Shown here piece after piece: positions 8,308 to 18,176 of a stretch of 45,639 bases of DNA (positions are counted from its first letter, which is position 1; each line of letters opens with the position of its first letter). The DNA comes from Lachnospiraceae bacterium (GTDB lineage: Bacteria > Bacillota > Clostridia > Lachnospirales > Lachnospiraceae), in the NCBI GenBank assembly GCA_009779895.1, contig WRBB01000022.1:1-45639 (forward strand), written 5' to 3'. A program made the translations under genes and the position numbers. The notes below the pieces were generated by a model. It made no database searches, had not been told where the DNA came from, and saw only the letters and a list, made by a program, of their open reading frames with translations.

Positions 8308-8619
8308 ATGGAATCAATTGTAAAAAAACTTTCTGAAATAGAAAACGCTGCCTCGGCCATCATAACCAGTGCTGAAAACCAAAAAGCAGCCCTAGATGAA
8401 ACGTATCATAACAAAACCAAAGCCTTTGATGAAAATTTGGAAAAAAGCACCACAGAACAACTACAAGTAATAAAAGATGCCCATGATAAGGAAATTGCTC
8501 AACTTTTGCTTGAACAATCAAACTGTCATGCGTATGCCCTTAAAGCTTTACAAGAAGACTATGATACAAACCATAGCAAATATGCTGAAGAACTGCTGAA
8601 ACAGGTGACCATGATTTAA
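8308..8619 (+). CDS. V-type ATPase peripheral stalk subunit (G/H-like)
   Basis: A 103-aa, mostly helical coiled-coil protein (MESIVKKLSEIENAASAIITSAE...). Its size, position as first gene and heptad character fit the small peripheral-stalk subunit (G, also called H) that pairs with subunit E to hold the V1 head. I chose the ATG at 8308 because AAGGAG ends seven bases ahead; a nearer upstream ATG at 8302 is too close, and the open frame to 8182 has no site. Sequence similarity in this subunit is low across species, so the call rests largely on operon position. Confidence 0.7.
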   Translation: MESIVKKLSEIENAASAIITSAENQKAALDETYHNKTKAFDENLEKSTTEQLQVIKDAHDKEIAQLLLEQSNCHAYALKALQEDYDTNHSKYAEELLKQVTMI

Positions 8620-8640
8620 GCTGATGGGAGTCGAAACTTT

Positions 8641-9675
8641 ATGAAAAACATCATTACATATGGCGGCATCATCACCAAAACAAAAGCCATGGAGGCAAAG
8701 CTTTTAAAAGAATCTCAATTCAAAGAAATTTCCAACTTACAAAGCGTGCCCCAATTGATTGCATATCTAAAAGAAAAAACAGCTTATGCAGATGTTTTAG
8801 AAAACCTAACAGAAGAGCATTTTCATCGTGGTGATATCGAAAAAATTATGACATTAACACTTTATGATGATTTTGCCAAACTCTATCGTTTTGCAAGCTT
8901 AGAAATTCGTACATTCTTAAAACTCTACCTCCGGCACTACGAAGTCGATTTGATTAATTACTGTTTGCGCATTGTAATGAACCATTATCAAGAACCCTTT
9001 GATTTAGAGTATAAAAAACCTTTTTTTGATCGATATTCCAGTCTTTCTATAGACAAACTAATCAGTGCCAGAACAACAGAGCAACTCATTGATAACTTAA
9101 AGGGAACCGAATACTACAGTACCTTAAAAACTTTAAAAGACAAGGGTAACACAACCCTATTTGATTACGATTTGGCATTGACCTTATATTGCTATGCTAC
9201 GGCTTGGCGGGCACGTAGTAAAGTATTTAAAATAAAAGATAAAACCCGCTTTACCAAAGAATGGGGCACTAAGATTGATTTATTAAATTTAGAATGGATT
9301 TACCGTGCTAAAAAATATTATCAAATGAGCCCGGTGGACATTTATACCATCATTGTGCCCAATCATTACCGAATTTCCATGGCACAAATGAAAGCCATTG
9401 TGGAAGCCCCTACCTTAGATGATTGTATCAAAGCCATCAAAGAAACCAAATATGGTCATCCATTTGATGCGGAGCAAAAACAAATATTAGAACATATGTA
9501 TACTGAAATTTTATATCGTTTATACATTTCAAGCCAACGAAAAGATCCCTATTCCATCGCAACCATAAATGCCTACTTATATCGAAAGGAACAAGAGCTC
9601 AACAAACTTACAACCGCAATGGAATGTATCCGTTATAACCTAAACCCAAATGAAACATTGGCGTGGATTACATGA
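8641..9675 (+). CDS. atpC: V-type ATP synthase subunit C
   Basis: A 344-aa helical subunit of the AC39/V0D family. It forms the funnel that joins the central rotor shaft to the membrane K-ring. The pattern is an all-helical protein rich in Tyr/Leu with YGGIITKTKAMEAKLL at the start, LTEEHFHRGDIEKIMTL, and WIYRAKKYYQMSP around residue 220 (the family's WxYRxKxYY segment). The length is typical. It lies 21 bases after the G/H-like gene and directly before subunit I. Confidence 0.88.
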   Translation: MKNIITYGGIITKTKAMEAKLLKESQFKEISNLQSVPQLIAYLKEKTAYADVLENLTEEHFHRGDIEKIMTLTLYDDFAKLYRFASLEIRTFLKLYLRHYEVDLINYCLRIVMNHYQEPFDLEYKKPFFDRYSSLSIDKLISARTTEQLIDNLKGTEYYSTLKTLKDKGNTTLFDYDLALTLYCYATAWRARSKVFKIKDKTRFTKEWGTKIDLLNLEWIYRAKKYYQMSPVDIYTIIVPNHYRISMAQMKAIVEAPTLDDCIKAIKETKYGHPFDAEQKQILEHMYTEILYRLYISSQRKDPYSIATINAYLYRKEQELNKLTTAMECIRYNLNPNETLAWIT

Positions 9676-9693
9676 GTGTGTGAGGTAAAAAAG

Positions 9694-11625
9694 ATGATTG
9701 AAAAAATGCAGTTTATCAGCATCACCGGTCCTAGCGATGATATCGATCGCATGACTGAAACTTATCTTTCTAAATACGAGATTCAATTAGAGTCGGCCTT
9801 ATCCGAATTAAAAACCACGGATAATTTGAGACCTTTTTTAGATATTAATCCTTATCGGGAATCTTTGAATCGAGCCAATGCCTTTGTCCATCTATTGCCA
9901 AACAAAAAAAGATATACACCGGATGAAAGCCTTGACTTAGATGATATGTTTGCTTTTATCCGTAAACTAGGAGAACATTATGAAGATTGCCAAACACAAA
10001 AAACGGATTTCAAAAATAAAATAGATGCACTAAAAATAAAAAAACATAATTTATCTCCTTTTAAAGATTTAGACGTTGATTTGGGACAAATTCATGCCTT
10101 TCACTTTATTGCCTATCGCTTTGGGAAGATTCCCATCGCCTATTTTGCTCGTTTGGAAAAATATTTGCTTGATGATATGGCCACCGTTTTTTACGAAGAA
10201 ACACGAGATGAACAATTTGTTTATGGTGCCTATTTTGCACCACCAAAAGAATCGGCAAAAGTCACTTCAACGCTCAATGCTTTGCATTTTGAAACCATTG
10301 AACTACCTATAGAGTATAGCGGTATCGCAAGTGAGGTTTATCAAAATCTGGAAGCACAAATACAAGCTCTTTCCAAACAAATGGATGATTTGGATCAGGA
10401 AATGCAGACAGATTTGGAAGCACATGCCCCACAAATCATCGGTACACGCAATCGTCTGGAAGAATTGGCTAACCATTTTGATATCCGAAAACTAGCCGCT
10501 CAAATGGATGACAAAAAAGAAGACAATTATTATGTACTCTGCGGTTGGATGACAACCAAGGATGTGAATGATTTTTGCCATGATGTGAAAGATGACCACA
10601 AGGTATTTGTAGTGGTAGAAGAAAACACAGATGCTTTTTTTAGCACACCACCTACCAAATTAAAAAACCCCAAAATATTTAAACCTTTTGAATTGTTTAT
10701 CGAAATGTATGGTATGCCCGCAGCCAACGAGATGGATCCTACCATCTGGGTTGGTTTGAGCTATCCCATCATCTTTGGCGTGATGTTTGGTGATGTGGGG
10801 CAAGGATTGGTCTTGTTTTTGGCAGGTAGTTTATTATACTTTTCAAAGAAAATAAAACTGGCAGGTATTGTTGCCATTGCAGGTATTTCTTCTACTTTTT
10901 TTGGCTTCATGTTTGGTAGCTTTTTCGGTTTTGAAGATGTCATTCATCCTATTTGGATGCGGCCGATTAATGCCATGTCAGAAATACCGTTTTTTGGAAA
11001 ACTAAATACGATTTTTATCATTGCCGTAGCCTTTGGCATGGGCGTTATCATCCTCTCGATGATCGTTCACATCATCAACGGCGTACGTAGCAAAGATGCC
11101 GGTAGTGTTTTGATTGATGCAAATGGAATAACAGGTTTGGTTTTTTATGGCACGGCAATTGCTAGTATTTTGTTGTTTATGACGGGCAATCCTCTACCAG
11201 CCGGCATTATATTGGCGGTGATGTTTGGAATCCCCTTTCTCCTCATGTTTTTAAAAGAACCACTATTGCGATTGATTCATAAAAAGCCCAAACTTTTTGA
11301 AGGTGGTATTGCCATGTTTTTTGTGCAAGGATTTTTTGAAATGTTTGAAGTCCTACTTAGTTATTTTTCTAACACCATTTCCTTTGTCAGAATTGGTGCT
11401 TTTGCTGTCAGTCACGCTGCCATGATGCAAGTCGTCTTGATGTTGGCCGGGGCGGAGCAAGGAAATATTAACTGGATTGTCATTGTCGTTGGCAATATCA
11501 TCGTCATTGGTATGGAGGGACTGATTGTAGGCATTCAAGTATTACGTTTGGAATTTAATGAAGTTTTTAGCCGTTTCTATAAAGGAACGGGCAAAGCATT
11601 TACACCTTATATTAAGCAAAAGTAA
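9694..11625 (+). CDS. atpI: V-type ATP synthase subunit I
   Basis: A 643-aa protein with a cytoplasmic N-terminal half and about seven to eight C-terminal membrane helices, the stator/ion-channel subunit of the Vo part. The cytoplasmic half has coiled-coil stretches (KTDFKNKIDALKIKKHNL; EAQIQALSKQMDDLDQEMQ). The membrane half starts at PTIWVGLSYPIIFGVMFGDVGQGLVL. The conserved channel region is SYFSNTISFVRIGAFAVSHAAMM, whose Arg is the essential ion-channel residue in the family. I chose the ATG at 9694 because GAGG stands about nine bases ahead; an upstream ATG at 9676 has no site. Confidence 0.93.
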   Translation: MIEKMQFISITGPSDDIDRMTETYLSKYEIQLESALSELKTTDNLRPFLDINPYRESLNRANAFVHLLPNKKRYTPDESLDLDDMFAFIRKLGEHYEDCQTQKTDFKNKIDALKIKKHNLSPFKDLDVDLGQIHAFHFIAYRFGKIPIAYFARLEKYLLDDMATVFYEETRDEQFVYGAYFAPPKESAKVTSTLNALHFETIELPIEYSGIASEVYQNLEAQIQALSKQMDDLDQEMQTDLEAHAPQIIGTRNRLEELANHFDIRKLAAQMDDKKEDNYYVLCGWMTTKDVNDFCHDVKDDHKVFVVVEENTDAFFSTPPTKLKNPKIFKPFELFIEMYGMPAANEMDPTIWVGLSYPIIFGVMFGDVGQGLVLFLAGSLLYFSKKIKLAGIVAIAGISSTFFGFMFGSFFGFEDVIHPIWMRPINAMSEIPFFGKLNTIFIIAVAFGMGVIILSMIVHIINGVRSKDAGSVLIDANGITGLVFYGTAIASILLFMTGNPLPAGIILAVMFGIPFLLMFLKEPLLRLIHKKPKLFEGGIAMFFVQGFFEMFEVLLSYFSNTISFVRIGAFAVSHAAMMQVVLMLAGAEQGNINWIVIVVGNIIVIGMEGLIVGIQVLRLEFNEVFSRFYKGTGKAFTPYIKQK

Positions 11626-11659
11626 ACATTCACATTCATGGTACAAGGAGGTATTGATT

Positions 11660-12094
11660 ATGGCACTCGCAACTCAACTTATTCTCGTTCTCGCATTAAT
11701 CCTTAGCATTTTTATCCCTTTTGGATATTACCTCATTGGGGAGAAAAACAAAAAGCGTTATAAAAAATCGTTGGCTGTCAATGTTTTTTTCTTTTTTGGT
11801 ACTATGGTTGTCGCAACAATCCTGATGTTTACAGGACCTGCCGCCATGGCTGCAACTACGGCTACTTCCGGAAATGACCTGGGAACAGGGCTTGGTTTTC
11901 TTGCCGCTGCACTTGCCACAGGTCTATCTTGTGTCGGTGGCGGTGTTGCTGTTGCCGGAGCCGCCAGTGCCGCTTTGGGCGCCATCAGTGAAGATTCCAG
12001 CGTTTTTGGTAAGTCATTGATTTATGTAGGCTTGGCGGAAGGAGTTTGCCTGTATGGACTTATTATCTCTTTCATGATTCTGGGGAGGTTATAA
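11660..12094 (+). CDS. atpK: V-type ATP synthase subunit K (rotor ring)
   Basis: A 144-aa proteolipid with four hydrophobic segments. The first two form an extra N-terminal hairpin; the last two are the c-type hairpin. The ion-binding Glu is in GLAEGVCLYGLIISFMIL. The helix before it, GVAVAGAASAALGAISED, has no Gln where Na+-type rings such as Enterococcus hirae NtpK have one, which points to H+ rather than Na+ coupling; this is inference. The ATG at 11660 has AAGGAGG eight bases ahead; the longer open frame from 11558 overlaps subunit I. Its stop overlaps the start of subunit F (TAATG). Confidence 0.9.
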   Translation: MALATQLILVLALILSIFIPFGYYLIGEKNKKRYKKSLAVNVFFFFGTMVVATILMFTGPAAMAATTATSGNDLGTGLGFLAAALATGLSCVGGGVAVAGAASAALGAISEDSSVFGKSLIYVGLAEGVCLYGLIISFMILGRL

Positions 12095-12402
12095 TGAAAA
12101 TGTATCTCATCAGCGATAATATTGACACCTATACAGGTATGCGTCTTGCCGGTGTGGACGGTGTGGTTGTCCATGAACGGGAAGAAGTAAAACATGCTCT
12201 GGAACATGCTTTAAAAGACAGCACCATTGGTATTCTTTTATTAACTGAGAAATTAGGTACAGACTTCCCTGACATTATAAATGAATTTCGCTTGGAACGT
12301 AAAATACCATTGCTAGTAGAAATTCCGGATCGTCACGGAACAGGACGTAGCAAAGATTTTATTACATCCTATATTTCAGAAGCCATTGGCTTAAATCTAT
12401 AA
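12094..12402 (+). CDS. atpF: V-type ATP synthase subunit F
   Basis: A 102-aa soluble subunit of the central shaft (called NtpG in E. hirae). The family pattern is seen at MYLISDNIDTYTGMRLAGVDG, GILLLTEKL and KIPLLVEIPDRHG. The start shares one base with the subunit K stop (TAATG), so translation is coupled; GGGAGG lies seven bases ahead. The length is normal. It sits between K and E, as in other clostridial V-ATPase operons. Confidence 0.9.
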   Translation: MKMYLISDNIDTYTGMRLAGVDGVVVHEREEVKHALEHALKDSTIGILLLTEKLGTDFPDIINEFRLERKIPLLVEIPDRHGTGRSKDFITSYISEAIGLNL

Positions 12403-12424
12403 ATCGAAAAAGGAGGGAACTCCC

Positions 12425-13015
12425 TTGACCTTAGAAGAAAAATTAGAACATCTAAAAAACTTATCTATGGAAGAAGCACGAGCCGAGGGTAATCGCATTA
12501 TTACTGATTATCGTGCTGCCCTGGAACAAGTTTTAGAAAATCATAAAATAGATGCTAAAAAGCAATCGGAAATACGGATAAAAACCGAAAGCATTCATGC
12601 CAAACAACAAAAAAACCAGGCCTTAATCAAAGGTCAATTGGACTCAAAACGTAAATATAGCCAGCTACAGCAAGAACTAAAAGAAAAAATCTTTGATGAA
12701 ACAAAAGAAAAACTTAATGTATTTATGACTACCAAGGCATATGAACATTACTTGGTGCAAAAAATCCAAAGTGCTTTGAATTTTGCCGGCAACGACCCGA
12801 TTATTTTCTACATCAATCCCACTGATCAGGATAAATTGGCAACCCTTATCGCTACCAACAAAGCAGATATCCGCATTAGTGACCGTGATTTTGTAGGCGG
12901 CATTCGTGGTGTCATTGAAAACCGCCATATTTTAATTGATTATTCATTCCATATCCTAATGAATAATGCATTTGAAACATTTACGTTTGGAGGTGATGGT
13001 ATTGGACGCTGTTAA
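12425..13015 (+). CDS. atpE: V-type ATP synthase subunit E (TTG start)
   Basis: A 196-aa peripheral-stalk subunit with a long N-terminal helix (LEEKLEHLKNLSMEEARAEGNRIITDYRAAL, about residues 3-33, then charged coiled coil to ~100) and a C-terminal globular domain (FVGGIRGVIENRHILIDYSF). The start is TTG, supported by AGGAGG eight bases ahead and no ATG nearby. The coding end overlaps the start of subunit A by 14 bases. Confidence 0.85.
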   Translation: MTLEEKLEHLKNLSMEEARAEGNRIITDYRAALEQVLENHKIDAKKQSEIRIKTESIHAKQQKNQALIKGQLDSKRKYSQLQQELKEKIFDETKEKLNVFMTTKAYEHYLVQKIQSALNFAGNDPIIFYINPTDQDKLATLIATNKADIRISDRDFVGGIRGVIENRHILIDYSFHILMNNAFETFTFGGDGIGRC

Positions 13016-14774
13016 AATGGGAACCATCTATGGCATAAATGGACCCGTCATTTATCTAAAAGGCAATACCGGCTTTCGCATGGCAGAAATGGTTTATGTA
13101 GGAACGGAAAAACTTGTTGGTGAAGTTATTGCTTTAGATAAAGATATAACCACTATCCAGGTTTACGAAGAAACCTCCGGATTACGCCCCGGCGAAGAAG
13201 TAATCGCAACCGGCAGTGCTATTTCTGTCACTTTGGCACCTGGTATTTTAAATAATATTTTTGATGGTATCGAAAGACCTTTGGAATCCATTGCTAATTC
13301 CGCAGGTGCTTTTATTTCTCGTGGCATCAACGTGGATTCATTGGATTGCAGCAAAAAATGGGAAACCACAATTACAGTTAAGGAGGGGGATTTTCTGCAT
13401 GGTGGAGATATCATCGCCGAAATACCGGAAACTCCTGCCATTATTCATAAAGTTATGGTACCGCCTCATCTGGAGGGTACTGTTCGAAAAATTGCAATGG
13501 ATGGTGCGTATACCATAAAAGAGACTTTGATTACTTTGGAACTGGTAAATGGTGAAGAAAAAGAACTTTCCATGACACAACATTGGCCAATCCGGGTACC
13601 ACGCCCGACAGCCCAGCGCATGAGTGCTTCGATTCCATTAATCACAGGACAACGGATTTTGGATACGATGTTTCCCATTGCCAAAGGTGGCACCGCTGCT
13701 GTGCCCGGCGGTTTTGGTACCGGAAAAACCATGACTCAGCATCAAATCGCCAAATGGTCAGATGCAGACATCATTATTTATATTGGCTGCGGGGAACGGG
13801 GTAATGAAATGACGCAAGTTTTAGAAGAATTTGGTGAATTGGTGGATCCAAAGTCCGGTCATCCACTCATGGTACGGACTACTTTGATTGCCAATACCTC
13901 AAATATGCCTGTTGCTGCCCGGGAAGCCAGCATTTATACAGGTATCACTTTAGCGGAGTATTATCGGGATATGGGGTATCATGTGGCCATTATGGCTGAT
14001 TCTACCTCTCGTTGGGCCGAGGCATTGCGGGAATTGTCCGGTCGTTTGGAAGAAATGCCGGCAGAAGAGGGATTTCCTGCTTATCTCGCCTCTCGCTTAT
14101 CCGGTTTTTATGAGCGTGCCGGCATGATGCATAACCTAAACGGAACAGATGGATCCGTTTCCATTATCGGAGCGGTTTCCCCACAAGGCGGAGACTTTTC
14201 TGAGCCCGTTACAGAAAATACCAAGCGCTTTGTCCGTTGTTTTTGGGGATTGGATAAGTCATTGGCTTACTCCAGACACTTCCCGGCCATTCATTGGTTG
14301 ACCAGCTACAGTGAATATCTAACCGATTTGGCACCCTGGTATACAGACCATGTATCGCCAAAATTTATTGATTATCGCAATCGCTTGATGGCTCTTTTGA
14401 ATCAAGAAAGCAGTTTGATGGAAATTGTAAAATTGATTGGCAGCGATGTATTACCGGATGACCAAAAATTGATTTTAGAAATTACACGGGTCATTCGTTT
14501 GGGTTTCTTGCAGCAAAATGCCTTTCATCAAGATGATACCTGTGTTTCTATGGAAAAACAGTTTTTGATGATGGATACCATACTTTATTTGTTTAAAAAA
14601 TGCCGGGCATTGGTTACCATGGGGCATCCTATGTCGGTGATGAAAAATGAAGCTATTTTTGAAAAAATCATTGCCATTAAATATGATGTGCCCAATGACA
14701 GACCGGATATGTTTGCTCGTTATAAAATGGATATTGACAGTTTTTATCAACAAGTCTTAGAGAAAAATGCGTAA
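13002..14774 (+). CDS. atpA: V-type ATP synthase catalytic subunit A
   Basis: The 590-aa catalytic subunit of the V1 head. The P-loop GGFGTGKT is at about residues 236-243, where many homologues have GPFGSGKT. Also visible are the A-subunit non-homologous region after residue 110, [41 protein letters not shown] and [13 protein letters not shown] chose the TTG at 13002: GGAGG lies eight bases ahead, while an ATG at 12996 is only two bases from it and the next ATG is too far. The start overlaps subunit E by 14 bases, suggesting coupling. Confidence 0.95.
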   Translation: MDAVKMGTIYGINGPVIYLKGNTGFRMAEMVYVGTEKLVGEVIALDKDITTIQVYEETSGLRPGEEVIATGSAISVTLAPGILNNIFDGIERPLESIANSAGAFISRGINVDSLDCSKKWETTITVKEGDFLHGGDIIAEIPETPAIIHKVMVPPHLEGTVRKIAMDGAYTIKETLITLELVNGEEKELSMTQHWPIRVPRPTAQRMSASIPLITGQRILDTMFPIAKGGTAAVPGGFGTGKTMTQHQIAKWSDADIIIYIGCGERGNEMTQVLEEFGELVDPKSGHPLMVRTTLIANTSNMPVAAREASIYTGITLAEYYRDMGYHVAIMADSTSRWAEALRELSGRLEEMPAEEGFPAYLASRLSGFYERAGMMHNLNGTDGSVSIIGAVSPQGGDFSEPVTENTKRFVRCFWGLDKSLAYSRHFPAIHWLTSYSEYLTDLAPWYTDHVSPKFIDYRNRLMALLNQESSLMEIVKLIGSDVLPDDQKLILEITRVIRLGFLQQNAFHQDDTCVSMEKQFLMMDTILYLFKKCRALVTMGHPMSVMKNEAIFEKIIAIKYDVPNDRPDMFARYKMDIDSFYQQVLEKNA

Positions 14775-14787
14775 GGAGGTAGTGAAC

Positions 14788-16182
14788 ATGTCAATCGAAT
14801 ATTTAGGACTTAGTAGCATTCACGGCCCCCTGATTGCCATTGAGGGCATACAAGACGCTTTCTTTGATGAAATCGTTGAATTTGTTGTAAATCGAACTGA
14901 ACGAAAACTAGGACGTATTGTAGAAATATATGAAGACCGAGCAGTGATTCAGGTTTTTGAAGGCTCTGAAAATATGTCTCTGCAAAATACCCACACACGT
15001 TTGACCGGGCATCCTATGGAAATCAATTTGTCTACAGAAATGCTCGGGCGTACCTTTAATGGCATCGGCAAACCTATGGATGGTTTAGGAGCCATTGTTT
15101 CCAATGTAAAAAAAGATGTAAATGGACTTCCCTTAAATCCTGTAAAACGAGAATATCCCAGAAATTATATCCGAACCGGAATCTCAGCGATTGATGGCTT
15201 GACCACTTTAATCCGTGGCCAAAAACTACCTATTTTTTCCGGCAATGGTTTGCCCCATGACAGATTGGCGGCCCAAATTGTGCGGCAAGCCTCTTTGGGT
15301 GATGAATCAGGCGATGAATTTGCCATTGTATTTGGTGCTATGGGTGTTAGTCATGATGTTGCTGATTTCTTCCGCCGTACCTTTGAAGAAAGTGGCGTTG
15401 CCGACCATGTAACCATGTTTTTAAATCTAGCCAATGACCCGGTGGTCGAACGATTGATTACACCTAAGGTTGCTTTGACTACAGCAGAATATTTGGCCTT
15501 TGAAGAAAATATGCATATTTTAGTTATTTTAACAGATATGACCTCTTTTGCAGAAGCTATGCGAGAAGTTTCCTCTTCCAAAGGGGAAATCCCCAGTCGA
15601 AAAGGATTTCCCGGCTATTTATATAGCGAGTTGGCTACCATCTATGAACGTGCCGGTATCGTAGAGGGCATCAACGGTTCCGTAACACAATTACCTATAC
15701 TGACCATGCCGGGAGATGACATTACTCACCCCATTCCTGACTTAACCGGATACATCACCGAAGGGCAGATTGTTTTAGACCGACCTTTGAATGGACAATC
15801 CATCTATCCCCCTATTAATATATTGCCCTCGCTTTCACGTTTGATGAAAGATGGCATTGGAGAGGGATACACAAGGGAAGATCATCAAGATTTAGCCAAC
15901 CAACTATTCTCTGCCTATGCAAAAGTTGGAGAGGCAAGAAATTTGGCCTCCGTTATCGGAGAAGATGAATTATCTCCCATTGACAAAAAATATTTGGCCT
16001 TTGGGAAAGCCTTTGAAGACAGATATATTAAACAAGGACAGGATGAAAATCGTTCTATCTTTGAAACACTGAATTTGGGATGGAAGTTGCTGGGACAATT
16101 GCCAAAAGAAGAGTTGGATCGGGTGGATACAAAGTTGTTGGAGAAATATTATAACGTTACAGAAAATACGGATGCAGAATAA
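14788..16182 (+). CDS. atpB: V-type ATP synthase regulatory subunit B
   Basis: The 464-aa non-catalytic nucleotide-binding subunit of the V1 head. As expected for B, the P-loop is lost ([17 protein letters not shown]). Other family segments are [63 protein letters not shown] and [31 protein letters not shown]. The ATG at 14788 has GGAGG eight bases ahead and lies just after the subunit A stop; the longer frame from 14767 would overlap A. Confidence 0.95.
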   Translation: MSIEYLGLSSIHGPLIAIEGIQDAFFDEIVEFVVNRTERKLGRIVEIYEDRAVIQVFEGSENMSLQNTHTRLTGHPMEINLSTEMLGRTFNGIGKPMDGLGAIVSNVKKDVNGLPLNPVKREYPRNYIRTGISAIDGLTTLIRGQKLPIFSGNGLPHDRLAAQIVRQASLGDESGDEFAIVFGAMGVSHDVADFFRRTFEESGVADHVTMFLNLANDPVVERLITPKVALTTAEYLAFEENMHILVILTDMTSFAEAMREVSSSKGEIPSRKGFPGYLYSELATIYERAGIVEGINGSVTQLPILTMPGDDITHPIPDLTGYITEGQIVLDRPLNGQSIYPPINILPSLSRLMKDGIGEGYTREDHQDLANQLFSAYAKVGEARNLASVIGEDELSPIDKKYLAFGKAFEDRYIKQGQDENRSIFETLNLGWKLLGQLPKEELDRVDTKLLEKYYNVTENTDAE

Positions 16183-16237
16183 ATGTTGTAAATTATACTT
16201 TACAAAATATTTTTAATTTATTGAGTGAGGTGGTTGT

Positions 16238-16855
16238 ATGGATCCTCGTACGTTTCCGACTAAGGGTAATTTAATGCTAGCAAAAAACTCTCTTTCTTTA
16301 TCGAAATTGGGTTATGATTTGATGGATCGAAAGCGAAATATTTTAATTCGGGAGTTGATGGAGATTATTGATGAAGCGCGGACGATTCAAGATGAGATTG
16401 ACAGCACCTTTACTTATGCTTATCAATGTTTGCAACGTGCAAATATAGAACATGGCATTAGCTTGGTTGCTCAACTTGCTTATACCGTACCCATTGAAGA
16501 TTCCGTGACCATACAAACACGGAGTATTATGGGAACGGAAATTCCTCATGTGAAATATGAACCTAGAGTTGGTTTACCGACTTATTCTTTTAGTACAACA
16601 AAAGAATCTATTGATATGGCAACAAAGGCATTTCATAGGGTAAAAGATTTGACAGTTAAACTTTCCATGGTAGAAAATTCTGCCTATCGTTTGGCCGCTA
16701 GTATTAAAAAAACGCAAAAACGAGTCAATGCTTTGCAAAATATCACCATACCTATGTACGCTGCTTTGGTTTATCATATTTCTAACGCCTTAGAAGAAAA
16801 GGAACGAGAAGAGTTTACAAGGTTAAAAATAATAAAAGCACGGAAAGAAGCTTAA
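16238..16855 (+). CDS. atpD: V-type ATP synthase subunit D
   Basis: The 205-aa central-shaft subunit, a long coiled-coil hairpin. The N terminus shows the family's PTKGNLMLAKNSLSLSKLGYDLMDRKRNILIRELM; the C-terminal helix is KKTQKRVNALQNITIPMYAALVYHISNALEEKEREEFTRLKIIKARK. GAGG stands about eight bases ahead of the ATG. It is the last gene of the operon and converges with the AAA ATPase gene with 16 bases between the stops and no visible terminator. Confidence 0.93.
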   Translation: MDPRTFPTKGNLMLAKNSLSLSKLGYDLMDRKRNILIRELMEIIDEARTIQDEIDSTFTYAYQCLQRANIEHGISLVAQLAYTVPIEDSVTIQTRSIMGTEIPHVKYEPRVGLPTYSFSTTKESIDMATKAFHRVKDLTVKLSMVENSAYRLAASIKKTQKRVNALQNITIPMYAALVYHISNALEEKEREEFTRLKIIKARKEA

Positions 16856-16871
16856 ATCATCCATTATATTC

Positions 16872-17987
16872 TCAATACCCCAACTCCAACTTCTTTTCAA
16901 TCAAAAACTCCCGCATATAAGGATAAGTAAACCCAAGCAATCCATGCCCCACTGCCCGAATCACTCCACCGGAAATCAATCGCTCTCGATACCTTGATAC
17001 GTAATACTTCTCTTTTCCCATACGAACCATAATATCTGAAATTTTAGATTGCTTTTCATCTTCTATCATAGCAAATATAAACTCTCTATCTTTATTTGAT
17101 AAGTCCGAAAAAACCAACTCGTGAACTGTACGAAACAACTCTGCTTTCGACTTTACCAAAGCTCTCTCCAAAGCAATGCGCCCTGAAAACTTTTCAACAT
17201 TTTCCCACAAATAATATCCAATCAATTGAAATAAATAAGGATACCCCTGTGTACACTCTGCCGCTTTCCGAATCAATTCTTTTTCTAAAGAATGGCTTCC
17301 GTAAGCAAAAATAGCCTGATAATCTAAATGAACAAGGGAAAGTTCCACATTCTCCAATTCAACCCGCTTCGCCCTTCTAAGAAATGTTAATACATCATCA
17401 TTTAATATATCCGAAATTACGATAGGCAATCCTGCCAAAACCATACCAATGGAATACTCCCCTGCAACCAAATGCTGGTAAACAGATATAAATGTGCGCA
17501 TTTCATCTGTATGCTTCTGTGATTCATCAATCAAAAAAATTGTATAAATTCCATCTTTTTGTAGCTCATCTAACATACTTGTCAACTGATAACGGAATGA
17601 CTTTGTAAATGATGGCTCATCCTTTCTGCTCTCCAAACCAACCGTCACACCTATACTAACCGAAATACTTTTTAATTTAGGCAAAGACTTCAACCTAGAC
17701 TTGGGTACTTGTCGGTATACCTGCCCTAAGATATCATTCAGAAAATCCCTCTCAGGTGCCACCGTTACAGTCACTATTTTAGGAGCTTGCACTTTTGCTT
17801 GTACACTATATAATAAAGCAGTTTTTCCACTTCCCCGAACACCAATAATCAATGTGGTTCTCCACGGACTATTTGGATTTTCAATGGAGTCAACAATAGA
17901 ACGGAGAATATCATCCCTACCTAAAAATAATTCCGGCGGTTTGCCAAAGGATGGATTAAATGGGTTTTTCACATCAGCTTTTTGCAT
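16872..17987 (-). CDS. AAA ATPase with C-terminal winged helix (Orc1/Cdc6-like)
   Basis: A 371-aa ATP-binding protein. It begins with the conserved entry KADVKNPFNPSFGKPPELFLGRDD. The Walker A motif is GVRGSGKT around residue 50, and Walker B is IFLIDES around residue 160. The C-terminal ~100 residues look like a winged helix (KQSKISDIMVRMGKEKYYVSRYRERLISGGVI). Relatives are common single genes in Clostridia with no proven role. I chose the ATG at 17987: GGGG lies nine bases ahead. A frame open to 18047 adds 20 residues that only translate the upstream repeats. The leader is an array of 29-bp repeats, which suggests autoregulation. Confidence 0.8.
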   Translation of the reverse strand: MQKADVKNPFNPSFGKPPELFLGRDDILRSIVDSIENPNSPWRTTLIIGVRGSGKTALLYSVQAKVQAPKIVTVTVAPERDFLNDILGQVYRQVPKSRLKSLPKLKSISVSIGVTVGLESRKDEPSFTKSFRYQLTSMLDELQKDGIYTIFLIDESQKHTDEMRTFISVYQHLVAGEYSIGMVLAGLPIVISDILNDDVLTFLRRAKRVELENVELSLVHLDYQAIFAYGSHSLEKELIRKAAECTQGYPYLFQLIGYYLWENVEKFSGRIALERALVKSKAELFRTVHELVFSDLSNKDREFIFAMIEDEKQSKISDIMVRMGKEKYYVSRYRERLISGGVIRAVGHGLLGFTYPYMREFLIEKKLELGY

Positions 17988-18002
17988 AAAATCATACCCC
18001 TT

Positions 18003-18118
18003 TTTCATACTTTTGTATACTTTCATTGTTCTTGTATACTTTTTCATACTTCTATTCTTTTTGTATACTTTTTCATACTTTTATTTCAATTGTATACTTT
18101 TGTATACTTTTTGTCTAG
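18003..18118. repeat. 29-bp direct repeat array upstream of the AAA ATPase gene
   Basis: Three head-to-tail 29-bp units start at 18032, 18061 and 18090, with a diverged partial unit before them (18003-18031). Each holds a palindromic GTATAC and a second GTATAC or CATAC about one helical turn away. GTATAC occurs at 18015, 18034, 18063, 18092 and 18102; CATAC at 18006, 18045 and 18074. The array ends about 16 bases from the ribosome binding site of the ATPase gene and so covers its leader and probably its promoter. It has no spacers, so it is not a CRISPR. Confidence 0.8.
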
Positions 18119-18134
18119 ATATTTTTATAAGCAA

Positions 18135-18169
18135 AATCCCGCATCTGCACAAAACATAGATGCGGGATT
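18135..18169 (-). terminator. Terminator of the ArsR-type regulator gene
   Basis: AATCCCGCATCT (18135-18146) and AGATGCGGGATT (18158-18169) form a 12-bp perfect stem with an 11-base loop, followed on the minus strand by TTTTGC. It starts eight bases after the regulator stop codon. Confidence 0.85.
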
Positions 18170-18176
18170 CTATCTT

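Noticed and set aside
16856-16871. Terminator between subunit D and the AAA ATPase gene
   Set aside because: The gap is 16 bases and no hairpin is visible; any terminator would have to lie inside the opposite gene.
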